Below, one piece after another: positions 1 to 8,834 of a stretch of 64,000 nt of DNA. Every line of letters starts with the position of its first letter. The stretch's first letter is position 1. The stretch covers positions 86,542-150,541 of the forward strand of contig CAVCMG010000001.1 in assembly GCA_963603285.1 (NCBI GenBank). Reading direction: 5' to 3'. The notes beneath the pieces were generated by a model. It was not told where the DNA came from. It searched no databases and worked only from the letters and a program-made list of their open reading frames with translations. Source of the DNA: UBA11957 sp963603285. GTDB taxonomy: Bacteria; Bacillota; Clostridia; Lachnospirales; Lachnospiraceae. A program made the position numbers and the translations under genes.

Positions 1-914
1 CCGAAAAGAAACTGGATGCCATGCTGCATATGTTGAAGGAAAAGCAGCCGATGCATGTACAGCCACTGGTGCTTGAGGAGGAGATCCAGCCGCAGTTTTC
101 CAGAGAGCGTTACTGTCAGATGGTGGAAACGGCCAGAGACTATATCCGGGAGGGTGATATTTTCCAGGTGGTGCTTTCCAATCCCCGACGGGCAAAAGCA
201 AGAGGAAGTCTTCTGGATACCTACCGGGCACTTCGGGCTTCGAATCCGTCACCGTATATGTTCTACTTTACCAGCGACGATCTGGAGATCGCGGGAGCTT
301 CCCCGGAAACGCTGGTCAGCTTAAAGGAAGGTGTCCTGCATACTTTTCCGTTGGCAGGGACAAGGCCGAGGGGAAAGACGGCTGCAGAGGATGCGGCGCT
401 GGAAACAGAGCTTCTGGCTGATGAAAAGGAGCGGGCGGAACATAATATGCTTGTGGATCTGGGTCGTAACGACCTCGGCAAGATCAGCCGGATCGGCAGT
501 GTAGCCGTTGAAAAATATATGGAGATCGAGAGATTTTCTCACGTAATGCATATCGGCTCTACGATCCGCGGAGAGATCCGCAAGGATCTGGATGCACTGG
601 ATGCGATTGATGCGATTCTTCCGGCAGGCACACTGTCCGGTGCACCGAAATTCAGAGCCTGTGAGATCATCGAGGAGCTGGAGCAGAGCCGCCGGGGCGT
701 GTATGGCGGAGCGGTCGGATATATTGATTTTTCCGGAAATCTGGATGTGTGTATCGCGATCCGGCTGGCGTATAAGAAGAACGGTGAGATCTGTATCCGT
801 TCCGGCGCAGGCATCGTGGCAGACAGTGTGGCAGAGAAGGAATTTGACGAGTGCAGCAACAAAGCCATGGCGGTGATCCGGGCAGCAAAAGAAGCACAGG
901 AGGGACTGATATGA
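1..914 (+). CDS. trpE: Anthranilate synthase component I, 5' end outside window
   Basis: C-terminal chorismate-binding part of TrpE, which with TrpG makes anthranilate from chorismate and glutamine. The reading frame is open from the window edge, so the N-terminal part lies upstream. Visible family motifs are PETLVSL, FPLAGTRPRG, ERAEHNMLVDLGRND, HVMHIGS, LPAGTLSGAPK, GVYGGAVGY and the closing IRSGAGIVADS. It is the first visible gene of a trpEGDCFBA run, and its stop overlaps the trpG start as ATGA, which suggests translational coupling. Pabanoate synthase (PabB) is a close relative, but the surrounding trp genes settle the call. Any leader or T-box control would lie outside the window. Confidence 0.96.
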   Translation, partial: EKKLDAMLHMLKEKQPMHVQPLVLEEEIQPQFSRERYCQMVETARDYIREGDIFQVVLSNPRRAKARGSLLDTYRALRASNPSPYMFYFTSDDLEIAGASPETLVSLKEGVLHTFPLAGTRPRGKTAAEDAALETELLADEKERAEHNMLVDLGRNDLGKISRIGSVAVEKYMEIERFSHVMHIGSTIRGEIRKDLDALDAIDAILPAGTLSGAPKFRACEIIEELEQSRRGVYGGAVGYIDFSGNLDVCIAIRLAYKKNGEICIRSGAGIVADSVAEKEFDECSNKAMAVIRAAKEAQEGLI

Positions 915-1507
915 TCCTGTTGATTGATAATTATGACAGCTTTTCGTATAACGTATACCAGCTGATCGGCGCAGTGGAGCCGGATATCCGGGTGATACGA
1001 AATGATGATTACACGGTGGAAGAGATTCAGACCATGGAACCGGAGGCCATCATCCTGTCACCGGGGCCGGGCAGACCGGAGGACGCCGGTGTCTGCATGG
1101 AGGTGGTAAAACAGCTGGGAGAAAAAATCCCGATCCTTGGCATCTGCCTTGGCCACCAGGCGATCTGTAGAGCCTGCGGCGGAGAAGTCAGCTATGCAAA
1201 GGAGCTGATGCATGGCAAGCAGGATCTTCTGCAGCAGATGGGAGAGAATGTTCTGTTTGCCGGATTGCCGGAGAAATTTCCGGCAGCCAGATACCATTCT
1301 CTGGCAGCCGTGGGAGAAAAGCTGCCGGACTGCCTGCACATTACCGCCCGGGCAGAGGACGGAGAGATCATGGCGGTAGAACATAGTGACTATCCGATTT
1401 ATGGCGTACAGTTTCATCCGGAATCTGTGATGATGCCGGATGGTAAACAGATGATAGAGAACTTTATGAACGCTGTAAGAAGCAGAAAAAAGGAGGAAGA
1501 AAAATGA
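911..1507 (+). CDS. trpG: Anthranilate synthase component II, glutamine amidotransferase
   Basis: Class I glutamine amidotransferase that supplies ammonia to TrpE. The start at 911 gives LLIDNYDSFSYN directly after the methionine, as usual for TrpG/PabA, and overlaps the trpE stop by ATGA. An upstream in-frame start at 851 would add residues lying inside trpE. The nucleophile is Cys79 in ILGICLGHQ, and the His169-Glu171 pair sits in VQFHPES. Length is 198 aa, normal for an unfused subunit. In this operon it serves TrpE; it could also serve a PabB elsewhere, which cannot be judged here. Confidence 0.96.
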   Translation: MILLIDNYDSFSYNVYQLIGAVEPDIRVIRNDDYTVEEIQTMEPEAIILSPGPGRPEDAGVCMEVVKQLGEKIPILGICLGHQAICRACGGEVSYAKELMHGKQDLLQQMGENVLFAGLPEKFPAARYHSLAAVGEKLPDCLHITARAEDGEIMAVEHSDYPIYGVQFHPESVMMPDGKQMIENFMNAVRSRKKEEEK

Positions 1508-2514
1508 TCCGTGAAGCGATTATCAAACTGGCAAAGAAAGAAGATCTGACATATGCAGAGGCAGAAGCTGTTATGCATGAAATCATGGGAGGCGAGGCAA
1601 CAGCAGTACAGATGTCGGCTTATCTGACAGCACTGGCCATGAAGGGCGAGACGATTGATGAAATCACAGCGTCTGCTGCAGGTATGCGCGCACACTGTAT
1701 CAAGCTTTTGCACGATATGGATGTACTGGAGATTGTAGGTACAGGTGGAGACGGAGCCAATTCCTTTAATATCTCTACCACATCCTCACTGGTGATCGCC
1801 GCAGGCGGTGTTCCTGTAGCCAAGCACGGCAATCGCGCAGCGTCTTCTAAATCAGGTGCTGCGGACGTACTCGAAGCACTGGGAGTAAAAATCACACTGC
1901 CACCGGAAGAAAGCCAGAGACTGTTGAAAGAGATTGGCATCTGCTTCCTCTTTGCACAGAATTATCATATCGCGATGAAGTATGTCGCACCGATCCGCAA
2001 GGAGCTGGGTATCCGCACAGTCTTTAATATTCTCGGACCGTTAAGCAATCCGGCCGGAGCCAACATGGAGCTGATGGGCGTATACGATGCAGCTCTTGTG
2101 GAGCCGCTGGCCAGAGTTATGGCAAATCTCGGCGTAAAGCGCGGTATGGTGGTCTACGGACAGGATAAGCTGGATGAGATCTCCGCCTGCGCACCGACCA
2201 GTGTGTGTGAGATCCGGGACGGTGAATTTATCACCTACGAGATCACACCGGAGCAGTTCGGTTACACAAGAGCCAAGAAGGGCGAGCTGACCGGCGGTAC
2301 ACCGGCAGAAAACGCTGAGATCACAAAGGCGATCTTAAGCGGTAAAGAGACCGGAGCCAAACGACAGGCTGTATGCATGAATGCCGGAGCCGCGCTGTAT
2401 CTGGCAGGAAAAGCAGATACGCTCGAAGCCGGTGTGAAGCTGGCCGAGCAGCTGATCGATAACGGCAGTGCCAATGATAAGCTGGCTGAATTTATCCGGG
2501 AGAGCAACAGATAA
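1504..2514 (+). CDS. trpD: Anthranilate phosphoribosyltransferase
   Basis: Transfers phosphoribose from PRPP to anthranilate, the second step of tryptophan synthesis. The 336-aa length is typical of the family. The PRPP-binding glycine-rich motif GTGGDGANSFNIST, then KHGNRAASSKSG, and the anthranilate-pocket segment FNILGPLSNPAGA are all present. It begins by ATGA overlap with trpG after an AGGAGG-like site, so translation is probably coupled. About 90 bp separate it from trpC. Confidence 0.97.
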   Translation: MIREAIIKLAKKEDLTYAEAEAVMHEIMGGEATAVQMSAYLTALAMKGETIDEITASAAGMRAHCIKLLHDMDVLEIVGTGGDGANSFNISTTSSLVIAAGGVPVAKHGNRAASSKSGAADVLEALGVKITLPPEESQRLLKEIGICFLFAQNYHIAMKYVAPIRKELGIRTVFNILGPLSNPAGANMELMGVYDAALVEPLARVMANLGVKRGMVVYGQDKLDEISACAPTSVCEIRDGEFITYEITPEQFGYTRAKKGELTGGTPAENAEITKAILSGKETGAKRQAVCMNAGAALYLAGKADTLEAGVKLAEQLIDNGSANDKLAEFIRESNR

Positions 2515-2602
2515 GACAGACCTGCATGAAAAGGCTGCCCGATGGGGATGAAATAAAATGCCGGATGGCAGTCTTGCATCGGAGAATGACAGGAGAGATA
2601 CC

Positions 2603-3397
2603 ATGAACATACTGGAACAGATTGCAGAAAAGACACGGGAGCGGATTGCAAAAGAAAAAGAGGCAGTTCCTGTGGAGGTGCTGCAGAAACAATATAAGGA
2701 TAAATTTAGAGAGAAAAAACCTCACAACTTCTTATCGGCTTTGCAGAAAAACGGCATGTCCTACATTTGCGAAGTAAAAAAAGCTTCTCCGTCGAAGGGG
2801 CTGATCGCAGAGGATTTTCCGTATCTGGACATTGCCAGAGACTATGAGGCGGCGGGAGCCAGCGCCATCTCCTGCCTGACCGAACCGTACTGGTTTCAGG
2901 GCAGTGATGCGTATCTGAAAGAGATCTGTGCACAGGTACAGATCCCTGTGTTGAAAAAAGATTTTACCATAGATCCCTATATGATCTGGCAGGCTGCAGC
3001 TGCGGGAGCCAGTGCCGTCCTGCTGATCTGTGCAATCCTGACAGATGAGGAGCTTAAGAGCTGGCGCGAGCTGGCAGAAAGCCTCGGGATGGATGCTCTC
3101 GTGGAGACCCACGATGAAACAGAGGTAAAACGGGCGATCGACAGCGGTGCAAGGATCATCGGCGTTAACAACCGGGATCTGAAGACGTTTACGGTGGACT
3201 GCAGAAACAGCATCCGGCTGAGACAATTGGCACCGGAGGATACGGTATTTGTATCAGAGAGCGGTATAAAGACAGCAGAAGATATTGGATTGCTGAGAGA
3301 AAATCACGTAGATGCTGTGCTGATCGGAGAGACGCTGATGCGTAGTACAGATAAACGACAGATGCTGGAAACGTTAAACGACGGTGCATTGCTGTGA
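2603..3397 (+). CDS. trpC: Indole-3-glycerol phosphate synthase
   Basis: Ring-closing decarboxylase that turns CdRP into indole-3-glycerol phosphate. The start at 2603 follows AGGAGAGATACC and gives 264 aa; the longer reading frame from 2558 lacks a ribosome site. Catalytic barrel motifs are EVKKASPSKG, LKKDFTIDPYMI, GVNNRDLKTF, VSESGI and LIGETLM. It is a separate protein here, not fused to TrpF as in enterobacteria. It is followed by trpF after an 82-bp gap in which I see no gene. Confidence 0.97.
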   Translation: MNILEQIAEKTRERIAKEKEAVPVEVLQKQYKDKFREKKPHNFLSALQKNGMSYICEVKKASPSKGLIAEDFPYLDIARDYEAAGASAISCLTEPYWFQGSDAYLKEICAQVQIPVLKKDFTIDPYMIWQAAAAGASAVLLICAILTDEELKSWRELAESLGMDALVETHDETEVKRAIDSGARIIGVNNRDLKTFTVDCRNSIRLRQLAPEDTVFVSESGIKTAEDIGLLRENHVDAVLIGETLMRSTDKRQMLETLNDGALL

Positions 3398-3479
3398 AAT
3401 ACAGGAATTTTCCGGGAAGATCATAGCCCGGAGCCTTTACAGCAGAGTAGCACTGTAAGACAGATAAAGTGAGGCAACG

Positions 3480-4088
3480 ATGAGTAACTGTAAGATCAAG
3501 ATCTGCGGGCTGCACCGCACAGAGGACATCGGGTATGTCAATGCGGCAAAGCCCGATTTCGCCGGGTTTATCATCAACTTTCCGAAAAGCCACAGGAATG
3601 TGAGCGCTGGAGAGGTACGGACACTGGTGAAGGCGCTGGATCCCCGGATCCATGCTGTTGGTGTGTTTGTGGATGAGGACCCATCGACGGTGGCCGGACT
3701 GCTGAATGATGGCACGCTGTATGCCGCACAGCTGCACGGTAACGAAAGCGAGGAGGAGATCCGCTGGCTGCAGAAGGAGACGGGGCGTCCGGTGATCAAA
3801 GCCTTTAAGATCCGGAGCCGGGAGGATATCGAAAAGGCCCTGCAAAGCCCGGCAGATTACATTCTGCTGGATCAGGGATACGGCGGCGGCCAGTGCTTTG
3901 ACTGGACACTGGTGCCACAGATCGAAAGGCCGTGGTTTCTGGCCGGAGGTCTGGAACTGTCCAATCTGCAGAAGGCGATTGAAACGCTGCATCCGTATGG
4001 TGTGGATCTGTCGAGCAGTGTGGAGATCGACCGGAAAAAGGATGTCGGGCTGATCCGGCAGACGGTGGAGCTGGTACGAAAACTGTAA
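3480..4088 (+). CDS. trpF: Phosphoribosylanthranilate isomerase
   Basis: Isomerises phosphoribosylanthranilate to CdRP. It is a 202-aa TIM barrel starting with KIKICGLHR, where Cys9 is the expected catalytic cysteine. The phosphate-binding end is seen as FLAGGLELSNL and VDLSSSVEI, and DQGYGGGQCFDW is the conserved loop carrying the usual acidic residue. A 132-bp gap before trpB has no supported gene and only a weak AT-rich spacer. Confidence 0.95.
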   Translation: MSNCKIKICGLHRTEDIGYVNAAKPDFAGFIINFPKSHRNVSAGEVRTLVKALDPRIHAVGVFVDEDPSTVAGLLNDGTLYAAQLHGNESEEEIRWLQKETGRPVIKAFKIRSREDIEKALQSPADYILLDQGYGGGQCFDWTLVPQIERPWFLAGGLELSNLQKAIETLHPYGVDLSSSVEIDRKKDVGLIRQTVELVRKL

Positions 4089-4220
4089 CAGAAAGAATGT
4101 GAGGAAAAATCACGAAAGTCTGTGCGGTATAGAAAATGAGAAAATCACAAAGAAAGGCTTTCAGAAAAAACAATATGTCCGATACAAGCCACGGACAGAG
4201 TATATAAGGAGAGATACGTT

Positions 4221-5405
4221 ATGGAAAATGGAAGATTCGGCATTCACGGTGGCCAGTATATACCGGAAACCCTGATGAATGCGGTGATAGAGCTGGAAGA
4301 AGCGTACAACAAATACAAAAACGATCCGGAATTTAACCGGGAGCTGACAGAGTTGTTAAACGAATATGCAGGCCGTCCGTCCCGTCTGTATTATGCCAAG
4401 CATATGACAGAGGATCTGGGCGGAGCAAAGGTTTACCTGAAACGTGAGGACTTAAACCATACCGGTGCACACAAGATCAACAACGTTCTCGGACAGGCGC
4501 TTCTGGCAAAGAAGATGGGCAAGACCCGTCTGATCGCAGAGACCGGTGCAGGACAGCATGGTGTGGCAACCGCAACAGCCGCTGCCTTGCTTGGTATGGA
4601 GTGTGTGGTCTTCATGGGTAAGGAGGACACCGAGAGACAGGCGCTGAATGTATACCGTATGCGTCTTCTGGGTGCTGAGGTTATCCCGGTAACGACAGGA
4701 ACCGCTACCTTAAAGGATGCCGTATCGGAGGCCATGCGCGAGTGGACAAACCGTATTGCCGATACCCATTACTGTCTCGGTTCCGTTATGGGGCCACATC
4801 CGTTCCCGACGATCATCCGCGATTTTCAGGCCGTGATTTCCAAAGAGATCAAGGAGCAGATGCTGGAAAAGGAGGGCCGCCTGCCGGATGCTGTGCTGGC
4901 GTGTGTCGGCGGCGGTTCCAATGCGATTGGTACATTCTATAACTTTATCGAAGACAAAGATGTCCGCCTGATCGGCTGTGAAGCAGCTGGAAGAGGCGTC
5001 AATACCGCTGAGACAGCTGCCACGATCACAACCGGTAAGCTAGGTATCTTTCACGGTATGAAATCCTATTTCTGTCAGGATGAATACGGTCAGATCGCAC
5101 CGGTCTATTCGATTTCTGCCGGTCTTGACTATCCGGGTATCGGACCGGAGCATGCACATCTGTACGATACCGGCCGCGCCGAATACGTAGCAATCACCGA
5201 TGATGAAGCTGTCGATGCCTTTGAATATCTGTCAAAGACCGAGGGCATTATCCCGGCGATCGAGAGTGCCCATGCCGTAGCCTATGCCAGAAAGCTTGTA
5301 CCGACCATGACAAAGGATCAGATCGTTGTGATCACGATTTCCGGAAGAGGCGACAAGGACTGTGCGGCCATCGCACGTTACAGAGGGGAGGATATCCATG
5401 AATAA
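4221..5405 (+). CDS. trpB: Tryptophan synthase beta subunit
   Basis: PLP enzyme that condenses indole with serine. Length is 394 aa. The PLP lysine is Lys85 in HTGAHKINNVLGQA. ETGAGQHGVATATAAALLG and the phosphate loop GGGSNAIGTF follow. This is the TrpB1 type that pairs with TrpA. The start follows AAGGAGAGATACGTT. Its last codons overlap the trpA start by 8 bases, so the alpha and beta subunits are probably co-translated. Confidence 0.98.
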   Translation: MENGRFGIHGGQYIPETLMNAVIELEEAYNKYKNDPEFNRELTELLNEYAGRPSRLYYAKHMTEDLGGAKVYLKREDLNHTGAHKINNVLGQALLAKKMGKTRLIAETGAGQHGVATATAAALLGMECVVFMGKEDTERQALNVYRMRLLGAEVIPVTTGTATLKDAVSEAMREWTNRIADTHYCLGSVMGPHPFPTIIRDFQAVISKEIKEQMLEKEGRLPDAVLACVGGGSNAIGTFYNFIEDKDVRLIGCEAAGRGVNTAETAATITTGKLGIFHGMKSYFCQDEYGQIAPVYSISAGLDYPGIGPEHAHLYDTGRAEYVAITDDEAVDAFEYLSKTEGIIPAIESAHAVAYARKLVPTMTKDQIVVITISGRGDKDCAAIARYRGEDIHE

Positions 5406-6177
5406 GAAGATTACAGAAGCCTTTGCAAAGGGCAAGGCCTTTATTCCATTTATTACCTGTGGCGATCCGTCACTGGATGTCACAAAAGAGCTTGTATTTG
5501 CCATGAGTGAGGCCGGAGCTGATCTGATCGAGCTTGGCATCCCCTTCTCTGATCCGACAGCCGAAGGCCCGGTGATCCAGGGGGCCAACCTGCGCGCCCT
5601 GTCCGGAGGTGTGACCACGGACAAGGTGTTTGCGATGGTTGAAGAGATCCGCAAAAGTTGCGAGACACCGCTGGTTTTCATGACCTATGCCAATGTGGTC
5701 TTTTCCTACGGTACGGAGCGTTTTATGAAGCGTGCGGCCGAGGTGGGTATGAACGGACTGATCCTGCCGGATGTTCCTTTTGAGGAAAAGGCAGAATTTG
5801 ACGTTGTGGCAAAGCAGTACGGACTGGATCTGATCTCCCTGATCGCACCGACGTCCCATGAGCGTATCACCAAGATCGCGAAGGAAGCCGAAGGCTTCGT
5901 GTACTGTGTATCGTCGCTGGGCGTAACAGGAACCCGCAGCGAGATCACCACAGACATCGGTGCCATGGTGCAGCTCGTAAAGGCAGCGAAGGATATCCCC
6001 TGTGCCGTTGGTTTCGGTATCTCCACGCCGGAGCAGGCCAGGAAAATGGCCGCCCAGTCTGACGGCGCGATCGTGGGTTCTGCGATCGTAAAGCTCTGCG
6101 CGAAGTACGGCAAGGATTGTGTGCCGTATGTAAAAGCCTATGTAGAAGAAATGAAAAATGCAGTGCGTGAAGCCTGA
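5398..6177 (+). CDS. trpA: Tryptophan synthase alpha subunit
   Basis: Cleaves indole-3-glycerol phosphate and channels indole to TrpB. The start at 5398 lies inside the end of trpB with GAGGGGAGGATATCC just upstream; 259 aa. Motifs are PFITCGDPS, LIELGIPFSDPTAEGPVIQ, LPDVPFEE, SSLGVTGTRSE and VGSAIVK. Glu45 matches the essential Glu49 of the E. coli enzyme. The position of the E. coli catalytic Asp60 (ADGP) is a glutamate here (AEGP, Glu56). This is conservative and I do not take it as loss of function. Confidence 0.97.
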   Translation: MNKKITEAFAKGKAFIPFITCGDPSLDVTKELVFAMSEAGADLIELGIPFSDPTAEGPVIQGANLRALSGGVTTDKVFAMVEEIRKSCETPLVFMTYANVVFSYGTERFMKRAAEVGMNGLILPDVPFEEKAEFDVVAKQYGLDLISLIAPTSHERITKIAKEAEGFVYCVSSLGVTGTRSEITTDIGAMVQLVKAAKDIPCAVGFGISTPEQARKMAAQSDGAIVGSAIVKLCAKYGKDCVPYVKAYVEEMKNAVREA

Positions 6178-6183
6178 AAAAAT

Positions 6184-6236
6184 GCCCGGCAAGGAAGCGT
6201 TACAGCTTCCCCGCCGGGCTTCATAATTTTTCAAAA
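6184..6236 (+). terminator. Terminator of trp operon
   Basis: Inverted repeat GCCCGGC/GCCGGGC (6184-6190 with 6213-6219) with an inner GGAAGC/GCTTCC extension, followed by an AT-rich tract with a short T run. It sits seven bases after the trpA stop. Confidence 0.8.
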
Positions 6237-6307
6237 ACTACCGGTGGTATTTTAAAAAGTGATGCAGTATACTCGTGGCAGAAAGAACATATGGGAGGAT
6301 ATGTGCC

Positions 6308-7069
6308 ATGAAAAAGAAATGTCTGTTATGTTTACTGACCGCAGCTGTGCTGCTTGGCGGATGTGGAACTGGAGCCTCTTCCAGTACAGCGTCCCTGATG
6401 CCGGAAACCAGTACGGCATCGGAAACTTCAGAAAGCCAGACCTCGTCCCTGCCGCCCGTATCCAGTGTATTGCCCATGCAGAGCAGTGCTGTGGAGCATA
6501 CGACGACGGACGGCCAGACGACTGCACCGGTAGATATGTCCACCTGGGAACTCATACAGCAGTACGGCTTTGATGATGTGCAGGACAAATGGAGCCAGGT
6601 CGGACAGAAATCGGATCTCAGCTATCAGCTGAAAACTGATACGCTGAAGGATGAAGGGGAATATTATACGATCGAAGCCGAGATCAGCAAAAAGGTTGAG
6701 ATTCCCGCGGATCTGAAAGCCGGAGATACCATAATGATCACCCGCAACGAACTGACCGGTGAGACGGATACGCTGACGGTCGGGGAAAACAATACCCTGA
6801 CCGGAGAAGGTGGAAATGAATATTACTATTTCACCGACAGCGAAAAAGACGGCAAGGTGACGTTATATGAGGACAGTGACGATCGTGTGGACGCGCCCTT
6901 TGCCACCGGAACCTTATGCATCACCAAGGATGCCATCACCGGCGCTTACGTTGTGCAAAAGCCCTACGAAACGATCTCGAAGGACGTATTTGACGATGAT
7001 CCGTGGTTTAACGGTGTTTATTTTAACGACGACGGCGTTGTTGTGCAGCTGATCTTTTATGGGGACTGA
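6308..7069 (+). CDS. Secreted lipoprotein of unknown function
   Basis: I do not recognise the family. The start at 6308 follows GGGAGG at a 9-base distance and gives a type II signal peptide: KKK, a hydrophobic stretch, and the lipobox LGGC with Cys19 as the lipidated residue. A Ser/Thr-rich linker (about residues 22-75) follows, then a mixed beta-rich acidic region to residue 253, with repeated charged TGETDTLTVGEN-like segments. It is probably anchored on the outer membrane face. It stands alone between the trp terminator and a shared terminator facing xpt. Confidence 0.75.
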   Translation: MKKKCLLCLLTAAVLLGGCGTGASSSTASLMPETSTASETSESQTSSLPPVSSVLPMQSSAVEHTTTDGQTTAPVDMSTWELIQQYGFDDVQDKWSQVGQKSDLSYQLKTDTLKDEGEYYTIEAEISKKVEIPADLKAGDTIMITRNELTGETDTLTVGENNTLTGEGGNEYYYFTDSEKDGKVTLYEDSDDRVDAPFATGTLCITKDAITGAYVVQKPYETISKDVFDDDPWFNGVYFNDDGVVVQLIFYGD

Positions 7070-7087
7070 TACAGAATGAGAAAATAG

Positions 7088-7143
7088 CAGGGGCTGATGT
7101 AGTATCATCAAAACAGATGATGTTGCATCAGCCCCTGTTTATG
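7088..7143. terminator. Bidirectional terminator between lipoprotein gene and xpt
   Basis: Twelve-base stem CAGGGGCTGATG (7088-7099) pairing with CATCAGCCCCTG (7126-7137), with an inner ATCATC/GATGAT pairing. It has T-rich sequence on its right and A-rich sequence on its left, so it can serve the + gene and the convergent xpt gene. Confidence 0.8.
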
Positions 7144-7159
7144 GCGGCGTTTTTATAGT

Positions 7160-7744
7160 TTACTGTTCGCGGAACTGAATCGTTCCGGTCTCGTCATCGA
7201 TGCCCTCAACGATGGCCAGAGATTCCAGTTGGATACCCTTGTCGCGGATGATCTGGCCGCCCTGCTGGAAGCCTTTTTCAATCGCAATACCGATACCCTC
7301 GATCGTAGCCTGGGCCTCTTCCACCAGAGAGATCAGTCCCTGCAGCGCACAGCCATTGGCCAGGAAATCATCGATGATCAGTACATGGTCCTCCGGGCTG
7401 ATGTACTTCTTGGAAACGATGACATCATAGACTCTCTTATGAGTGAAGGATTCGATCTTTGTCTTATAGACATCGCCCTCCAGATTGATGCTCTTGGCTT
7501 TCTTTGCAAAGACAACCGGCACATTACCGAAATGGCGGGAAACGATGGCGGCGATACCGATACCAGAAGCCTCGATCGTCAGGATCTTGTTGATCGGTTT
7601 ACCGGCAAACAGGCGGGCCCATTCCTTGCCCATCTCATCAAACAGCTCAATGTCCATCTGATGATTCAGAAAATTGTCAACCTTTAATACATTGCCCGGT
7701 TTTAATACACCATCTTGTCTGATACGTTCCTCTAATAATTTCAT
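7160..7744 (-). CDS. xpt: Xanthine phosphoribosyltransferase
   Basis: Purine salvage enzyme converting xanthine and PRPP to XMP. It is 194 aa from the start MKLLEERIRQDG; the upstream in-frame extension to 7759 has no support. The PRPP loop is VLIIDDFLANGCALQGL, and EASGIGIAAIVSRHFGNVP is the typical Xpt N-terminal segment. The Xpt/PurR-like fold also appears in regulators, but the absence of an N-terminal helix-turn-helix favours the enzyme. A sigma-A promoter lies 40-70 bp upstream. No purine riboswitch is visible in the short leader. Confidence 0.93.
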   Translation of the reverse strand: MKLLEERIRQDGVLKPGNVLKVDNFLNHQMDIELFDEMGKEWARLFAGKPINKILTIEASGIGIAAIVSRHFGNVPVVFAKKAKSINLEGDVYKTKIESFTHKRVYDVIVSKKYISPEDHVLIIDDFLANGCALQGLISLVEEAQATIEGIGIAIEKGFQQGGQIIRDKGIQLESLAIVEGIDDETGTIQFREQ

Positions 7745-7785
7745 CTGTACGAACCTCACTCATTAATATTATCGTTATTTGTTAC

Positions 7786-7814
7786 ATTCTATAACGGAAT
7801 CCGGGCTGATGCAA
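7786..7814 (-). promoter_or_regulatory. Sigma-A promoter for xpt
   Basis: On the minus strand, TTGCAT (-35), 17 bases, then TAGAAT (-10), placed about 42 bases upstream of the xpt start. Confidence 0.6.
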
Positions 7815-7873
7815 TAGGGAGTTTCTTCTTAATTACACTCTGTATGTATGGCATGCGAAACAGAAGTTTTATC

Positions 7874-8698
7874 CTATAAAGCAGAAGAGGCAGCAGGCTG
7901 GCTGTTATCCGGGGCTGTTTCTGTACCGGAGGTGTTGGTATCGCTGTACTGGCGGCCATCCACGCCCAGATGATACGGCTCCGGATAGATCAGATCCGCG
8001 ATCTTGACAAAGGTAAAGCCCTTTTCTTTGAGTGTTTTGATCATGGTATCCAGCGCCTGCGGCGTATATTTGGCGCCGTTGTGGCAGAGAATGATGCTGC
8101 CGTTGCCAAGCTTTGGATGATTGCAGACGGTATCTACGATCTGGTCAGCGCCGTAGTCCTTCCAGTCCAGACTGTCCACATCCCACTGGATCGTGCTGTA
8201 GCCGAGGGACGCTGCCGTCTGGACGAGATCGTTATTGTAGGAGCCGTAGGGCGGGCGGAACAGATGCATTTCATACCCGGTCAGTTCCTTCACCCGGTCG
8301 TGGACGACCAGAAGCTCCTCCTTTTGTTCCGCAGTGCCGAGGGTGGCCATATCCTTGTGATGTTCACTGTGATTACCCAGATCGTGTCCGTCCGCCAGAA
8401 TTGTTTTGACGTCCTCCGGATAGGAGCTGACCCAGCCGCCGGTCATGAAAAAGGTGACCTTTACATCATTTTCCCGGAGGATGGAGAGGATATTCTGGGT
8501 GTCTTCATTGCCCCAGGCGGCATCAAAGGACAGTGCGATCTTCGGTTCGGTGGTGTCGACACAGTAGATCGGCAGCTCTCTGTCTCCTACGGTGTTACCG
8601 GTGGTGCGCAGGGTCGTGCGGTTATTGTATATGTAACCGAGGACTGTGATCAGGCAGACGGCCAGGACAAGGGATTTAAAAGAGATGTAGCGGGACAT
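7874..8698 (-). CDS. Membrane-anchored polysaccharide deacetylase
   Basis: NodB-domain carbohydrate esterase (family 4), probably removing N-acetyl groups from peptidoglycan or another surface glycan. The start MSRYISFKS is preferred; an in-frame TTG further upstream would add 19 residues. One signal-anchor segment (LVLAVCLITVLGYIY) precedes an external catalytic domain. NodB motifs in order: SFDAAWG (catalytic Asp), HSEHH (metal His pair), RPPYG, DVDSLDW and ILCHNG. The tail is Ser/Thr-rich. The shape resembles the PdaB-like enzymes of spore formers, but the exact subgroup is not resolved. Divergent from the BMC gene. Confidence 0.88.
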   Translation of the reverse strand: MSRYISFKSLVLAVCLITVLGYIYNNRTTLRTTGNTVGDRELPIYCVDTTEPKIALSFDAAWGNEDTQNILSILRENDVKVTFFMTGGWVSSYPEDVKTILADGHDLGNHSEHHKDMATLGTAEQKEELLVVHDRVKELTGYEMHLFRPPYGSYNNDLVQTAASLGYSTIQWDVDSLDWKDYGADQIVDTVCNHPKLGNGSIILCHNGAKYTPQALDTMIKTLKEKGFTFVKIADLIYPEPYHLGVDGRQYSDTNTSGTETAPDNSQPAASSAL

Positions 8699-8740
8699 AA
8701 GGGATCCTCTGACCCTTTTTAGCAATGTATGATAAACAGC

Positions 8741-8769
8741 TTGTAAAAGATGCAAAATTCTGGTAGTAT
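8741..8769 (+). promoter_or_regulatory. Sigma-A-like promoter for the BMC gene
   Basis: TTGTAA (-35), 17 bases, TAGTAT (-10), about 65 bases ahead of the BMC-domain start codon. Confidence 0.5.
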
Positions 8770-8834
8770 GAATTAGAAGTATGTATTGCTGTAAAGACCG
8801 AAAGGTATATTAATAGAAGAAAGCTGGTAGAGAT

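Noticed and set aside
7745..7850. Purine riboswitch upstream of xpt
   Set aside because: The leader between the promoter and xpt is only about 40 bases and lacks the aptamer core and an expression platform.
7970..8722. 250-codon frame opposite the polysaccharide deacetylase
   Set aside because: The opposite strand carries all NodB motifs; this frame has none and no ribosome site.
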